Below the pieces are notes generated by a model. That model made no database searches and was not told where the DNA came from. It saw only the letters and a list, made by a program, of their open reading frames with translations. The translations under genes and the position numbers were made by a program. From the NCBI GenBank assembly GCA_002317355.1, contig DCJC01000047.1, positions 1,693-30,004 on the forward strand: a DNA stretch of 28,312 bases, in the 5' to 3' direction. This document shows, in pieces, positions 15,813 to 23,279 of this stretch; position 1 is the first letter of the stretch, and each line of letters begins with the position of its first letter. This stretch comes from Prevotellaceae bacterium UBA1710. Lineage in GTDB: Bacteria; Bacteroidota; Bacteroidia; Bacteroidales; Bacteroidaceae.

Positions 15813-16478
15813 ATGCATAAATCAATTTTGGAGTTCCCAGACACTCAAACAAAAAAATCTGGAAAAAATGTTGCCTTCGGGCCTTCCCAAAATCCAAGTT
15901 TTGGGATATATAAAGTAGAAAAACAAAACAAAATGGAAGAAAAATCCAGAATACAAAACGCCATTGAGCAGGCGCAGAAAATGAATGCTCACTTCGGTCT
16001 TCGCGACGCGCATATTGTGCAAACTGCGGCACATGAAGGATACCTGCAGGCAATGAGGATATTTGACGAGACAGTCAGTCAGAATCTCAGCGGTCTTATA
16101 TACAGATGTGTGTACAACGCCATGCAAACTGCCGCACGAGACTTGTCACGCTATTATTCAAGGTATCAAGATGTATATCGGCCAGATGGTGAAGGAGGGT
16201 ATTACTTTGACGAGAGTTGCATGACGAACACACATCAATCTCCTGAATATACGATGACACAAACTGAGACTTTAGAGAGATTAGCTGATGCACGAAAGAC
16301 ACTGACAGACCGTGAGAGACAAGTTATCAATCTTGTTTTTGGATTTACAAACGACAACAAACCGCTGACACAGAGTCAGACGGCTAAGGTGCTGGGTATC
16401 TCTAAAAGGCGGGTGTCTCAACTCTACAATTCCAGTCTAAATAAATTAAGTAATTATTTACATGATAATGAGAAATAA
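15813..16478 (+). CDS. Small accessory sigma factor (region 2-like and region 4)
   Basis: A 221-aa protein from this ATG. The C-terminal part is a clear sigma-70 region 4 helix-turn-helix: TLTDRERQVINLVFGF, then LTQSQTAKVLGISKRRVSQL (about residues 163-210). Before it, AAHEGYLQAMRIFDETVSQ followed by IYRCVYNAMQTAARD (about 72-110) has the spacing of sigma region 2. The middle (about 118-155) is a linker rich in Tyr/Asp. The frame opens further upstream, but that lies in the -7 box. Two starts are possible: 15813 (used here) or 15933 (MEEKSRIQ, 181 aa). With the later start the leader would hold an 8-bp hairpin at 15885-15906 and a 16-codon reading frame at 15868-15918. It overlaps the next gene and heads the primase operon. 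A phage-type DNA-binding regulator is the alternative. Confidence 0.82.
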   Translation: MHKSILEFPDTQTKKSGKNVAFGPSQNPSFGIYKVEKQNKMEEKSRIQNAIEQAQKMNAHFGLRDAHIVQTAAHEGYLQAMRIFDETVSQNLSGLIYRCVYNAMQTAARDLSRYYSRYQDVYRPDGEGGYYFDESCMTNTHQSPEYTMTQTETLERLADARKTLTDRERQVINLVFGFTNDNKPLTQSQTAKVLGISKRRVSQLYNSSLNKLSNYLHDNEK

Positions 16479-16800
16479 GACGAAATCTGGCAGTATAACT
16501 GCCACATTGAAGGCGTGTGATACGACTTCCGAGAAGCAATGCATTCTCGACCTAAAGAATGTGAAGATGACACTAAAGGCTGGTAGTAACCATACACCAC
16601 CCGAGATGGTGCCAGTAAAGTCACGGAATAATGATGTGAAGATAAAGCGAACGTCGAAGAACTACATCGTCCAAATAAAGATAGACAAGGATTTTTCCTT
16701 CGAGAAGTCGCTTAAGAAATATAGCGGTGAATGTATGCTGGCTTTTCACGACGTGTTGTCGGATTATGTAAGTATCCCAAAAGAGGATGTGCCTTTTTAA
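16468..16800 (+). CDS. Unknown 110-aa protein between sigma factor and primase
   Basis: I do not recognise this family. It is basic, rich in Lys, with no signal peptide, membrane segment or cysteine pattern, and is mostly short beta strands by composition (KIKRTSKNYIVQIKIDKD). The ATG at 16468 or one two codons earlier (16462) is inside the end of the sigma-factor gene, so the two overlap by 11-17 bp and are probably translated together. Codon use resembles the neighbours. Its stop codon sits in a 10-bp hairpin. Position between a sigma factor and a primase-helicase suggests a nucleic-acid-related accessory role, for example an anti-sigma or a primase partner; this is inference only. Confidence 0.65.
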   Translation: MRNKTKSGSITATLKACDTTSEKQCILDLKNVKMTLKAGSNHTPPEMVPVKSRNNDVKIKRTSKNYIVQIKIDKDFSFEKSLKKYSGECMLAFHDVLSDYVSIPKEDVPF

Positions 16801-16808
16801 GGCACATC
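16786..16808 (+). terminator. Hairpin over the stop codon of the small gene; weak terminator or attenuator
   Basis: GATGTGCCTT (16786-16795), TTT, AAGGCACATC (16799-16808) is a perfect 10-bp stem containing the TAA stop. Only two T follow, so readthrough into the primase gene 36 bp downstream is likely. Confidence 0.5.
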
Positions 16809-16843
16809 TTCCCAAAGAAAATAATACATATTTTTTATAACTT

Positions 16844-19102
16844 ATGATATACTCAATAGATTATCAGGAAATCGAGGGCAAGAAGAAGAAGGTGCTTTGC
16901 CCAGTGAAGAATCGTGAGGAGTATCTCGCGATTAGAGATTCTCAAAGACAAAAGAACATCATGCAGAAGATTGCAGATGCTCCAACCATGGAAGAAAAAC
17001 AGAAGGTGAAGAGAGGGTTAATCCAGTTCGCCTATCAGGTTGTGCCACGGTCAGGAGATATGCTGCTCCAAGGCATTACAACGGCCAATCGCTGGGTGAT
17101 GGCCGATTTTGACCATATACCACCCGAACAGATGCCTCAAATAAAAGAGCGACTGCTGTCATTGAAGGCCTATTTCGGCATAGCAATGATAGAAGAGAGT
17201 GCTCGTCAAGAAGGCTATCATGTCGTCTTCCGAAGAAATCCTGACATCAGCCAGGACGAGAACCTCCAGATGTTGGCCGAAAGAGTAGGGTGGGAGTATG
17301 ACAAAGGGGCATCGGACATCACACGACTCTTCTACACACCGACGAGCGATAAGCTAATCCACCTTAGCGATGAAATATTCGAGCAGGATGAGGTGGTGTG
17401 GACAGCTGGTAACTATGTCCCTATCAATGATATGGTAGAGATAAAGCCTGAACAGACAGAGCAGAAGGCACCTGTGGAATATCCGTCCACATACAATCAT
17501 CAAGGCCTGGATATACCTTATATTAATATAGTGGCGGCTTATGAAAGAATGAAGGGAGGAGCGCCAAAGCACGGAGATAGAAACACATTTATATATCGTC
17601 TGAGCAGTAACATCCGTTATGTCTGCGATTTCGACAGCGACTGGGTAGCAAGTGTCGTTCCTGATTATGGTGAGGATAGGGTGAAGTGGCGCAGAACCGT
17701 AGAGAATGCTTGCAATGCCAAAGGTCGAACTGCGGGATTCCCGTTAGAACTAAGAAAGGCATTATCGATGGCTGCTGATGACGTTAAGGGCATAACGAAT
17801 GAAGGGCTATCAGAAATACAACTGCCTGCAATGCCGAAGCGACTGCCAGTACTCATCAAGCATATAATCAAGAACACCCCAGACCAGTGCAAGGCTTATG
17901 TGGCCAATGCCGTGTTCCCAGCATTAGCAAGCTACCTTCATGGTGTGAAGTTCGAGTTGGTCGATGGCTCTCTGAAAGAGCCGAACTTTATGTGTATTTG
18001 CTTGGCAAAGACTGCATCTGGCAAGAGTGCAATTAATGTTCCTGTACAATACATCATTCGTGATATTGACGAAAACGATACTTACAACCGTGCTCGTGAA
18101 CAGGAATGGAAGGATGCCTGTGGTAAGAAAGGAGCCAATAAGGAGAAGCCTGAACGACCAAAGGATATCTGCATCCAGCACATAATCAGCGACTTGACCA
18201 ATGCTTCATTAGTGTTGCGTTTGGCTGATGCAGAGCAGGCAGGGGAGAAGTATCTCTACTGCAATCTGGAAGAACTTGACCTACTCAAGCAACTACAGAC
18301 CAATGGCACGAAGGACTGTAGCAAGGTGCTGTGTTTGGCCTTCGATTGTGGTGAATACGGTCAGGAGCGTGTGGGCAAGGAAAGCATCAGCAAGAAGGTG
18401 TCAATGCGTCTTAATTTCAATGCAGCAAGTACGGTAGAGAAGGGTAAGGCTTTCTTCTCTGGAAATATGCTTGATGGTGCTGCTGGTCGTATCAATTTTG
18501 AGACAATCTACAAGGATTATACCAAGGAGTTCAGGTATGGTCGGTATGATGAGGACTATTATGATAAATTAAAGCCGTATATCGCCAATCTCAAGCTGGC
18601 GAATGGGGTTATCGAATGTCCGCAGGCAATGACTGCAGCAAAGAGACTTAGCAAGAAAGTGCAGGAAAGGATTGCCCTTTTCAACGATGAGGTTTATGAG
18701 AACTTCGGGGATAGGGCAGTGACCATTGCTCACAGCAAGGCTATGCTGCTTTATATCGCCAATGGTATGACGTGGAGCGCCGAAATCGGCCGATTCATGG
18801 AGTGGAGCTTTGAAAGGGATATGTACTGTAAGAGCATGTTCTTCGGGCAGGAGATACAGACTGCGAATGAGCGTGAGAATGAGGCACTTACAAAGAAACA
18901 TCGTGGCCGTGCAAATTTGCTTGACAGCCTTGATTATACATTCTCTCTTGATGATGTCACGACACTTGCGGAGCGCGAGAAGACAAGCCGTAAGGCCAAG
19001 GAACTGCTTGCTGTATGGAAGAGTCGCGGATATGTAACGGAGGATGAAGAAACTGCGGGGATATACGTCAAGACGGATGAGTATATGAAGCGGTGTGCGT
19101 AG
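16844..19102 (+). CDS. VirE_N primase-like / DUF3987 helicase-like fusion protein
   Basis: A 752-aa protein with two parts. Residues about 35-180 form a VirE_N (BT4734/BF3469-like) domain related to archaeo-eukaryotic primases: WVMADFDH (D88, D90), EEGYH-like EESARQEGYHVVF (H126) and DKGASDITRLFYTP (about 153-166). A linker rich in Glu and Pro follows. From about 330 a P-loop domain of the DUF3987 kind carries Walker A LAKTASGKS (387-395) and a Walker B-like LYCNLEELDLL (471-481). The C-terminus (about 625-752) is a helical, winged-helix-like end shared with the partial gene at the left edge. Likely role: primer synthesis or DNA unwinding for an accessory element; family members are widespread in Bacteroidales islands with no settled function. 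It ends the sigma-factor operon and has a terminator 56 bp downstream. Confidence 0.85.
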   Translation: MIYSIDYQEIEGKKKKVLCPVKNREEYLAIRDSQRQKNIMQKIADAPTMEEKQKVKRGLIQFAYQVVPRSGDMLLQGITTANRWVMADFDHIPPEQMPQIKERLLSLKAYFGIAMIEESARQEGYHVVFRRNPDISQDENLQMLAERVGWEYDKGASDITRLFYTPTSDKLIHLSDEIFEQDEVVWTAGNYVPINDMVEIKPEQTEQKAPVEYPSTYNHQGLDIPYINIVAAYERMKGGAPKHGDRNTFIYRLSSNIRYVCDFDSDWVASVVPDYGEDRVKWRRTVENACNAKGRTAGFPLELRKALSMAADDVKGITNEGLSEIQLPAMPKRLPVLIKHIIKNTPDQCKAYVANAVFPALASYLHGVKFELVDGSLKEPNFMCICLAKTASGKSAINVPVQYIIRDIDENDTYNRAREQEWKDACGKKGANKEKPERPKDICIQHIISDLTNASLVLRLADAEQAGEKYLYCNLEELDLLKQLQTNGTKDCSKVLCLAFDCGEYGQERVGKESISKKVSMRLNFNAASTVEKGKAFFSGNMLDGAAGRINFETIYKDYTKEFRYGRYDEDYYDKLKPYIANLKLANGVIECPQAMTAAKRLSKKVQERIALFNDEVYENFGDRAVTIAHSKAMLLYIANGMTWSAEIGRFMEWSFERDMYCKSMFFGQEIQTANERENEALTKKHRGRANLLDSLDYTFSLDDVTTLAEREKTSRKAKELLAVWKSRGYVTEDEETAGIYVKTDEYMKRCA

Positions 19103-19113
19103 CCCCCTCTAAA

Positions 19114-19130
19114 TCTCCCTTAAAGGGAGA
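19114..19130. repeat. REP-like hairpin at the right border of the accessory cassette
   Basis: TCTCCCTT, A, AAGGGAGA lies 11 bp after the primase-helicase stop, in a pyrimidine-rich context like the hairpin at 14195-14211. Confidence 0.6.
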
Positions 19131-19157
19131 CTTAACTCACAACAAAAGAACTGAATG

Positions 19158-19203
19158 AATGTCAGTGTCTGAGGCTGTAATACCTCTGGCCCTGACATTT
19201 TTT
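19158..19203 (+). terminator. Terminator of the primase-helicase operon
   Basis: AATGTCAG (19158-19165) pairs with CTGACATT (19192-19199), an inner GAGG/CCTC pair extends the stem, and T run to 19203. Confidence 0.82.
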
Positions 19204-19223
19204 ATTTCAAACCACCAACACCA

Positions 19224-19256
19224 ATTTCAATATTTCAATTATTTCAATATTTCAAT
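19224..19256. repeat. Four ATTTCAAT octamers (inverted relative to the array at 14246)
   Basis: Exact copies at 19224-19231, 19232-19239, 19241-19248 and 19249-19256, with one extra T in the middle. This is the reverse complement of the four-copy ATTGAAAT array at the left border. Confidence 0.93.
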
Positions 19257-19286
19257 AAAAAAACATATCATTATACCAATGACATA

Positions 19287-19306
19287 GAGGACCGATATCG
19301 GTCCTC
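19287..19306. repeat. Perfect 20-bp palindrome without a loop
   Basis: GAGGACCGATATCGGTCCTC reads identically on both strands. It stands in AT-rich DNA and is far more GC-rich than its surroundings. With no loop it is a poor RNA hairpin and a better binding or recombination site for a symmetric dimer. A small hairpin (CCTATT, AATAGG) follows at 19314-19331. The gap 19103-19506 holds no gene. Confidence 0.88.
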
Positions 19307-19470
19307 GAAAACTCCTATTTATCATAATAGGCATTCTAATACAAAAGTACGAATATGCTTTTGGAGCCTGGATTTAACGGTTTCCTGCGTGAAAATCACA
19401 TATTCTGACCAATGATAAAGAAAATGTGAAATATTAAATTCTCAGATGGTAGTTTGTCATTTATTTTTAG

Positions 19471-19478
19471 TATCTTTG
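19471..19478 (+). promoter_or_regulatory. -7 element of the slyD gene
   Basis: TATCTTTG matches TAnnTTTG; transcription should start near 19484, about 23 nt before the ATG at 19507. The nearest TTTG upstream (19453-19456) is only 14 bp away, so the -33 box is not canonical. Confidence 0.6.
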
Positions 19479-19506
19479 CACCAAAATATAAATATAATAA
19501 TAAAAA

Positions 19507-20106
19507 ATGGATAAGAAAGAATACAAAAGCATTGCAGTTGATTACAAGCTCTACGTAATCGAAAATGGTGAAAAGGAACTTCAGGAAGAAACATCTGCTG
19601 GAAATCCATTCCGATTCCTCAGCGGCTTCGGCATGACTATACCTGGCTTTGAGAATGCCATCGCTCCTTTGGCTGTTGGCGACACATTCGACTTCACACT
19701 TTCAAAGGACGACGCTTACGGCGACTACTACGCTGAGCGTGTGCTTGACCTCGATAAGCAAATGTTCTGCATCGATGGCAAGTTTGACGACGAGCACATC
19801 TACGTAGATGCAATCGTACCTCTCCAGAATCAGGACGGAAACCGCTTCATGGGTCATGTTCTTGAGATTTCTGACAGCAAGGTAAAGATGGACCTCAATC
19901 ACCCTCTCGCTGGTAAGGAGCTCAATTTCGTGGGTTCTGTTGTGGAATCACGCGAGGCTACAAACGGTGAGATTCAGGCAATGATTAACCACATGACTGG
20001 CGGTGGCGGCTGTGGTGGTTGCGGCGGCGGTTGCAATGGTGGCTGTGGCGGTGACTGCGGTGGCGACTGCAATTGTGACGGTGACTGCGATTGCGGAAAG
20101 AAATAA
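19507..20106 (+). CDS. slyD: SlyD-type FKBP peptidyl-prolyl isomerase with Cys-rich metal-binding tail
   Basis: A 199-aa cytoplasmic protein. The FKBP core has FRFLSGFGMTIPGFENAI (about 36-53) and FTLSKDDAYGDY (about 63-74). An inserted chaperone flap follows (about 75-125), and DLNHPLAGKELNF (129-141) closes the core as in SlyD. Family members speed proline isomerisation, act as chaperones, and deliver nickel in enterobacteria. The tail from about 165 is Gly/Cys/Asp with nine cysteines in 28 residues (169, 172, 176, 180, 184, 188, 190, 194, 196), mostly every fourth residue. E. coli SlyD has a His/Cys/Asp tail; this one has no His in the tail, so the metal may differ. It stands alone, with its own -7 box, between the cassette and aroC. 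Confidence 0.9.
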   Translation: MDKKEYKSIAVDYKLYVIENGEKELQEETSAGNPFRFLSGFGMTIPGFENAIAPLAVGDTFDFTLSKDDAYGDYYAERVLDLDKQMFCIDGKFDDEHIYVDAIVPLQNQDGNRFMGHVLEISDSKVKMDLNHPLAGKELNFVGSVVESREATNGEIQAMINHMTGGGGCGGCGGGCNGGCGGDCGGDCNCDGDCDCGKK

Positions 20107-20132
20107 GTGAATAACGAAGAGTAAATTACTTA

Positions 20133-20262
20133 AAGGAGTACAAGGAGTAGCAAGTAGTACAAGGAGTACAAGACGATTGTCTGGATATAATGGCTCATAA
20201 CATCCTGTTGTGATAAATAATTGTAACTCAAATTCTTCACTCTTAACTCTTCACTCTTAACT
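20133..20262. repeat. Two different tandem repeats in the slyD-aroC spacer
   Basis: Four 9-10-bp units close to AAGGAGTAC fill 20133-20169. Two exact copies of CTTCACTCTTAACT fill 20235-20262, ending 6 bp before the aroC ATG. The bases between are unremarkable. Confidence 0.88.
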
Positions 20263-20268
20263 TAATAT

Positions 20269-21345
20269 ATGAATACATTCGGTAAAATATTCACGGTAAC
20301 TACATACGGTGAGAGTCACGGTGCTGCCGTTGGTGGTGTTGTTGACGGTATGCCAGCAGGTATCGACATTGATGTTGATTTCATCCAGTCGGAACTGTCA
20401 CGTCGTCGTCCTGGACAAAGCAAGATTACGACATCGCGCAACGAGGCTGACCAGGTGGAACTCCTCTCTGGTGTCTTCGAAGGAAAATCGACGGGCTGCC
20501 CTATCGGCTTCATTGTCCGTAATACCAATCAGCACTCACAGGACTATGAGAACATGCGTTGCACATTCCGTCCATCGCATGCTGACTACACATATCAGAC
20601 CAAGTATGGCGTGCGTGACCATCGTGGTGGCGGTCGTACATCTGCACGTATCACTATAGGTCGTTGTGTGGCTGGAGCACTTGCAAAACTTGCTCTCAAG
20701 CAGTTGGGAATCAGCATTCAGGCTTACACCTCTCAGGTTGGAGATATCTGTCTTGAGCGCGACTATAAGAAATACGACCTCAGTGTCACAGAGACTAATG
20801 CAGTGCGTTGCCCAGACCCAGAGAAAGCGGCTCAGATGGAAGCTCTCATCTCTGACATCAAGGCTCAGGGCGACACCATCGGTGGCGTTATCACATGTGT
20901 TATCAAGGGTTGTCCAGTAGGTCTTGGTGAACCTGAGTTTGACAAGCTCCATGCAGTTCTCGGTCATGCAATGCTCAGCATCAATGCCGTGAAGGGATTT
21001 GAGTATGGCGAGGGCTTTGCTGGTGTCAATCAGCGTGGCTCAGAGCAGAATGATGTCTTCACAACAGATGCTAACGGTAATATCTGCACAAAGACAAATC
21101 ATAGCGGTGGCATTCAAGGTGGTCTCTCAAATGGTCAGGATATCTACTTCCGTGTTGCCTTCAAGCCAGTTGCTACGCTTCTCATGGAGCAGGATACCGT
21201 GGATATGGAAGGTAATGCCACTGTGCTCAAGGCTCGTGGCCGTCATGACCCATGCGTTCTGCCTCGCGCAGTGCCAATCGTAGAGGCTATGGCTGCATCG
21301 GTTATCCTTGATGCCTATCTGCTGAATAAGACAACGAAGATATAA
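20269..21345 (+). CDS. aroC: Chorismate synthase
   Basis: Converts 5-enolpyruvylshikimate-3-phosphate to chorismate with reduced FMN, the last step of the shared aromatic pathway. At 358 aa it has the usual length. All signatures are present: YGESHG (13-18, with H17), RRRPGQSKITTSRNE (about 45-59), FRPSHADYTYQTKYG, the arginine-rich RDHRGGGRTSAR (about 117-128) and GGIQGGLSNGQDI (about 284-296). GRTSAR replaces the more common GRSSAR, a conservative change. It reads from an ATG placed just after a 14-bp duplicated repeat, and no consensus promoter was seen directly upstream. Confidence 0.97.
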   Translation: MNTFGKIFTVTTYGESHGAAVGGVVDGMPAGIDIDVDFIQSELSRRRPGQSKITTSRNEADQVELLSGVFEGKSTGCPIGFIVRNTNQHSQDYENMRCTFRPSHADYTYQTKYGVRDHRGGGRTSARITIGRCVAGALAKLALKQLGISIQAYTSQVGDICLERDYKKYDLSVTETNAVRCPDPEKAAQMEALISDIKAQGDTIGGVITCVIKGCPVGLGEPEFDKLHAVLGHAMLSINAVKGFEYGEGFAGVNQRGSEQNDVFTTDANGNICTKTNHSGGIQGGLSNGQDIYFRVAFKPVATLLMEQDTVDMEGNATVLKARGRHDPCVLPRAVPIVEAMAASVILDAYLLNKTTKI

Positions 21346-21404
21346 AGGTATCAAGGTGGGAAACTTCAGTCAGGTAATTGTTGCTTTAAGATAACATAAA
21401 AAAT

Positions 21405-21440
21405 AATAGGTTGGCCCATAAATCAATGAGTCAACCTATT
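21405..21440. terminator. Bidirectional terminator between aroC and pyrD
   Basis: AATAGGTTG (21405-21413) pairs with CAACCTATT (21432-21440) around an 18-nt loop. A run of A precedes it and T-rich TATATTTT follows, so it can end both converging transcripts. Confidence 0.75.
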
Positions 21441-21462
21441 TATATTTTAGTGATGATTAATT

Positions 21463-22368
21463 TTACAGCACTCCGATAATCTCCTGAACAGACTTGCATC
21501 CGTGTGAGTCGAGCCATGAATTGATGCCGTCCTTCACCTTCTTTGTGATGGCAGGGTCAAGGAAGTTGGCAGTACCAATCTCGATGGCGGTTGCACCAGC
21601 CATGAGGAACTCGATGGCATCAGTAGCAGAAGAGATACCTCCAAGTCCGATGACAGGGATACCAACCGACTTTGCCACCTGATATACCATACGGAGAGCA
21701 ACTGGCTTAACGGCAGGACCACTCAAACCACCTGTACCGATAGAGAGGTTGAAGCAACGCTTTTCGATATCAATACTGGTACCCATGAGAGTGTTGATGA
21801 GAGAAACGGCATCTGCACCTTCTGCTTCAACCGCACGAGCTATCTCAGTGATATCAGTAACATTAGGTGAAAGCTTCACGATGAGAGTCTTGTGGTAAGC
21901 CTTACGAACCTCACGCACCACACTTGCAGCACCATGAGCAGTTATGCCGAATGCCATACCACCAGTCTTGACGTTAGGACAAGAGATATTAAGCTCGATA
22001 GCAGGAATCTTATCCAGTTCATCTACACGAGCAGCACACTCTGCATAGTTCTCAGGAGAATTACCGCTCACGTTGACTATCATATTTGTATCGATATCCT
22101 TAATCTGAGGATAGATTTTCTTGCAGAAATAATCTACGCCCTTATTCTGAAGACCAACACAGTTGAGCATGCCCTGAGCAGTTTCAGCCATGCGAGGATA
22201 AGCGTTACCCTCACGTCCCTGAAGTGTTGTGCCCTTCACGATGATACCGCCGATTTCCTCCAAAGGAACGAAGTCCTGGAACTCTATACCATAACCGAAT
22301 GTTCCCGATGCTGTCATCACAGGATTCTTCATCCTGAGATTACCGATATTTACCTTTAATTCTGCCAT
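21463..22368 (-). CDS. pyrD: Dihydroorotate dehydrogenase B, catalytic subunit (class 1B)
   Basis: A 301-aa FMN protein oxidising dihydroorotate to orotate, the fourth step of pyrimidine synthesis. The catalytic cysteine C130 in ELNISCPNVKTGG marks class 1 enzymes (class 2 has Ser). Other marks: NPVMTASGTFGYG (15-27), the FMN-binding VKGTTLQGREGN with K45, NCVGLQN (69-75), VSLINT and the phosphate site GLGGISSATDAIEF followed by GATAIEIGTANF. It overlaps pyrK by 13 bp, and both subunits form the heterotetramer that passes electrons to NAD. Confidence 0.97.
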   Translation of the reverse strand: MAELKVNIGNLRMKNPVMTASGTFGYGIEFQDFVPLEEIGGIIVKGTTLQGREGNAYPRMAETAQGMLNCVGLQNKGVDYFCKKIYPQIKDIDTNMIVNVSGNSPENYAECAARVDELDKIPAIELNISCPNVKTGGMAFGITAHGAASVVREVRKAYHKTLIVKLSPNVTDITEIARAVEAEGADAVSLINTLMGTSIDIEKRCFNLSIGTGGLSGPAVKPVALRMVYQVAKSVGIPVIGLGGISSATDAIEFLMAGATAIEIGTANFLDPAITKKVKDGINSWLDSHGCKSVQEIIGVL

Positions 22369-23132
22369 TTCAGTTTCTTAATATTGATTACAGGACCATC
22401 CTTACATACACACACATGACCGTCGAGGGTGTCCTCTACACAGCAGAGACAAGCACCAACGCCACATGCCATCTTATTCTCAAGACTTACCTCACAATTT
22501 GTGCCACTCTTTACGGCATAGTTGGCAACAGCCATCATCATTGGCTTAGGACCGCAAGTGCTAATCAAATCGAATGACTCCTTTGAAAGGATTGAGTGAT
22601 TGGTGACAAAGCCCTTCTCGCCTTCTGAGCCATCCTCTGTTGTGATGAATACACGACCGATTTTCTCGTACTCGTCTATCAGAAGCAATTCCTTCTTGCT
22701 ACGTGCACCGAGCAGGAATGTAGGTTCACCACCCATCTCCTTAATCTTGCGACCGAGGTACATCAATGGGGCAACGCCTACTCCACCGCCTACGAGAAGA
22801 TGCTTCTTGTCAGCACTTTCAGGGATAGTGAAGCCATTGCCGAGAGGAAGTACGATGTTCACCTTTGCACCTACTGTGAGTGTGCCCAACTGACGTGTTC
22901 CGTCACCGATGCAAGCGATGAGAAGGTGGAGAGTATTGTCTTCACGGTCAACGTTATGGATAGAGATAGGACGGCGAAGGAAGGTAGTCTTTGAGCCGTC
23001 AACCTGAACTTCCACGAATTGTCCAGGCATCATCTCTGGGAGTGGATTCTCGTCGGTGAGCTTGATGAGAACATACTTCTCGTTGATATGTTCTACCGAT
23101 TTCACCGTGAGGTCTAAACAGTATTTCTTCAT
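22356..23132 (-). CDS. pyrK: Dihydroorotate dehydrogenase B, electron-transfer subunit
   Basis: A 258-aa ferredoxin-reductase-type protein carrying FAD and a 2Fe-2S cluster. FAD binding: RRPISI (53-58). NAD-binding-type GGGVGVAPL (115-123) and STCGPKPMM (191-199). The cluster ligands are C223, C228, C231 and C243 (C-x4-C-x2-C-x11-C), as in PyrK. It takes electrons from FMN in PyrD and reduces NAD, so the pair links pyrimidine synthesis to cytoplasmic NADH rather than to quinone. It leads the two-gene operon, with a promoter at 23165-23197. Confidence 0.96.
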   Translation of the reverse strand: MKKYCLDLTVKSVEHINEKYVLIKLTDENPLPEMMPGQFVEVQVDGSKTTFLRRPISIHNVDREDNTLHLLIACIGDGTRQLGTLTVGAKVNIVLPLGNGFTIPESADKKHLLVGGGVGVAPLMYLGRKIKEMGGEPTFLLGARSKKELLLIDEYEKIGRVFITTEDGSEGEKGFVTNHSILSKESFDLISTCGPKPMMMAVANYAVKSGTNCEVSLENKMACGVGACLCCVEDTLDGHVCVCKDGPVINIKKLKWQN

Positions 23133-23164
23133 TTTCTTGTTTGTACTATAATTCTATTTGCCTA

Positions 23165-23197
23165 CAAAGTTACTTATTTCTTGCCAAAATAACGAAA
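23165..23197 (-). promoter_or_regulatory. Promoter of pyrK-pyrD
   Basis: On the minus strand TTTC (23194-23197), 21 bp and TAACTTTG (23165-23172). The -7 box is exact and the -33 box has one mismatch. Transcription should start near 23159, about 27 nt before the ATG. Confidence 0.65.
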
Positions 23198-23266
23198 GAA
23201 TGCATATAAAATAGGTATATTATATCTTTTTTTGCGATTTCATCGAGGTTTCAGCGCATTTTTTCG

Positions 23267-23274
23267 TAACTTTG
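23267..23274 (+). promoter_or_regulatory. -7 element touching the gluQ start
   Basis: TAACTTTG matches TAnnTTTG and ends only 5 bp before the gluQ ATG at 23280. A -33 TTTG at 19-21 bp is missing; the nearest is at 23231-23234, 32 bp upstream. If active, transcription would begin at or within a base or two of the start codon. Confidence 0.6.
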
Positions 23275-23279
23275 CAACT

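Noticed and set aside
15822..16127. Minus-strand frame opposite the sigma factor gene
   Set aside because: Low-complexity Phe/Leu/Tyr-rich translation of the A-rich strand, antisense to a clear sigma factor.
20133..20169. AAGGAG motifs as ribosome-binding sites
   Set aside because: They are about 100 bp from the aroC start, repeat in tandem, and no start codon follows at a suitable distance.
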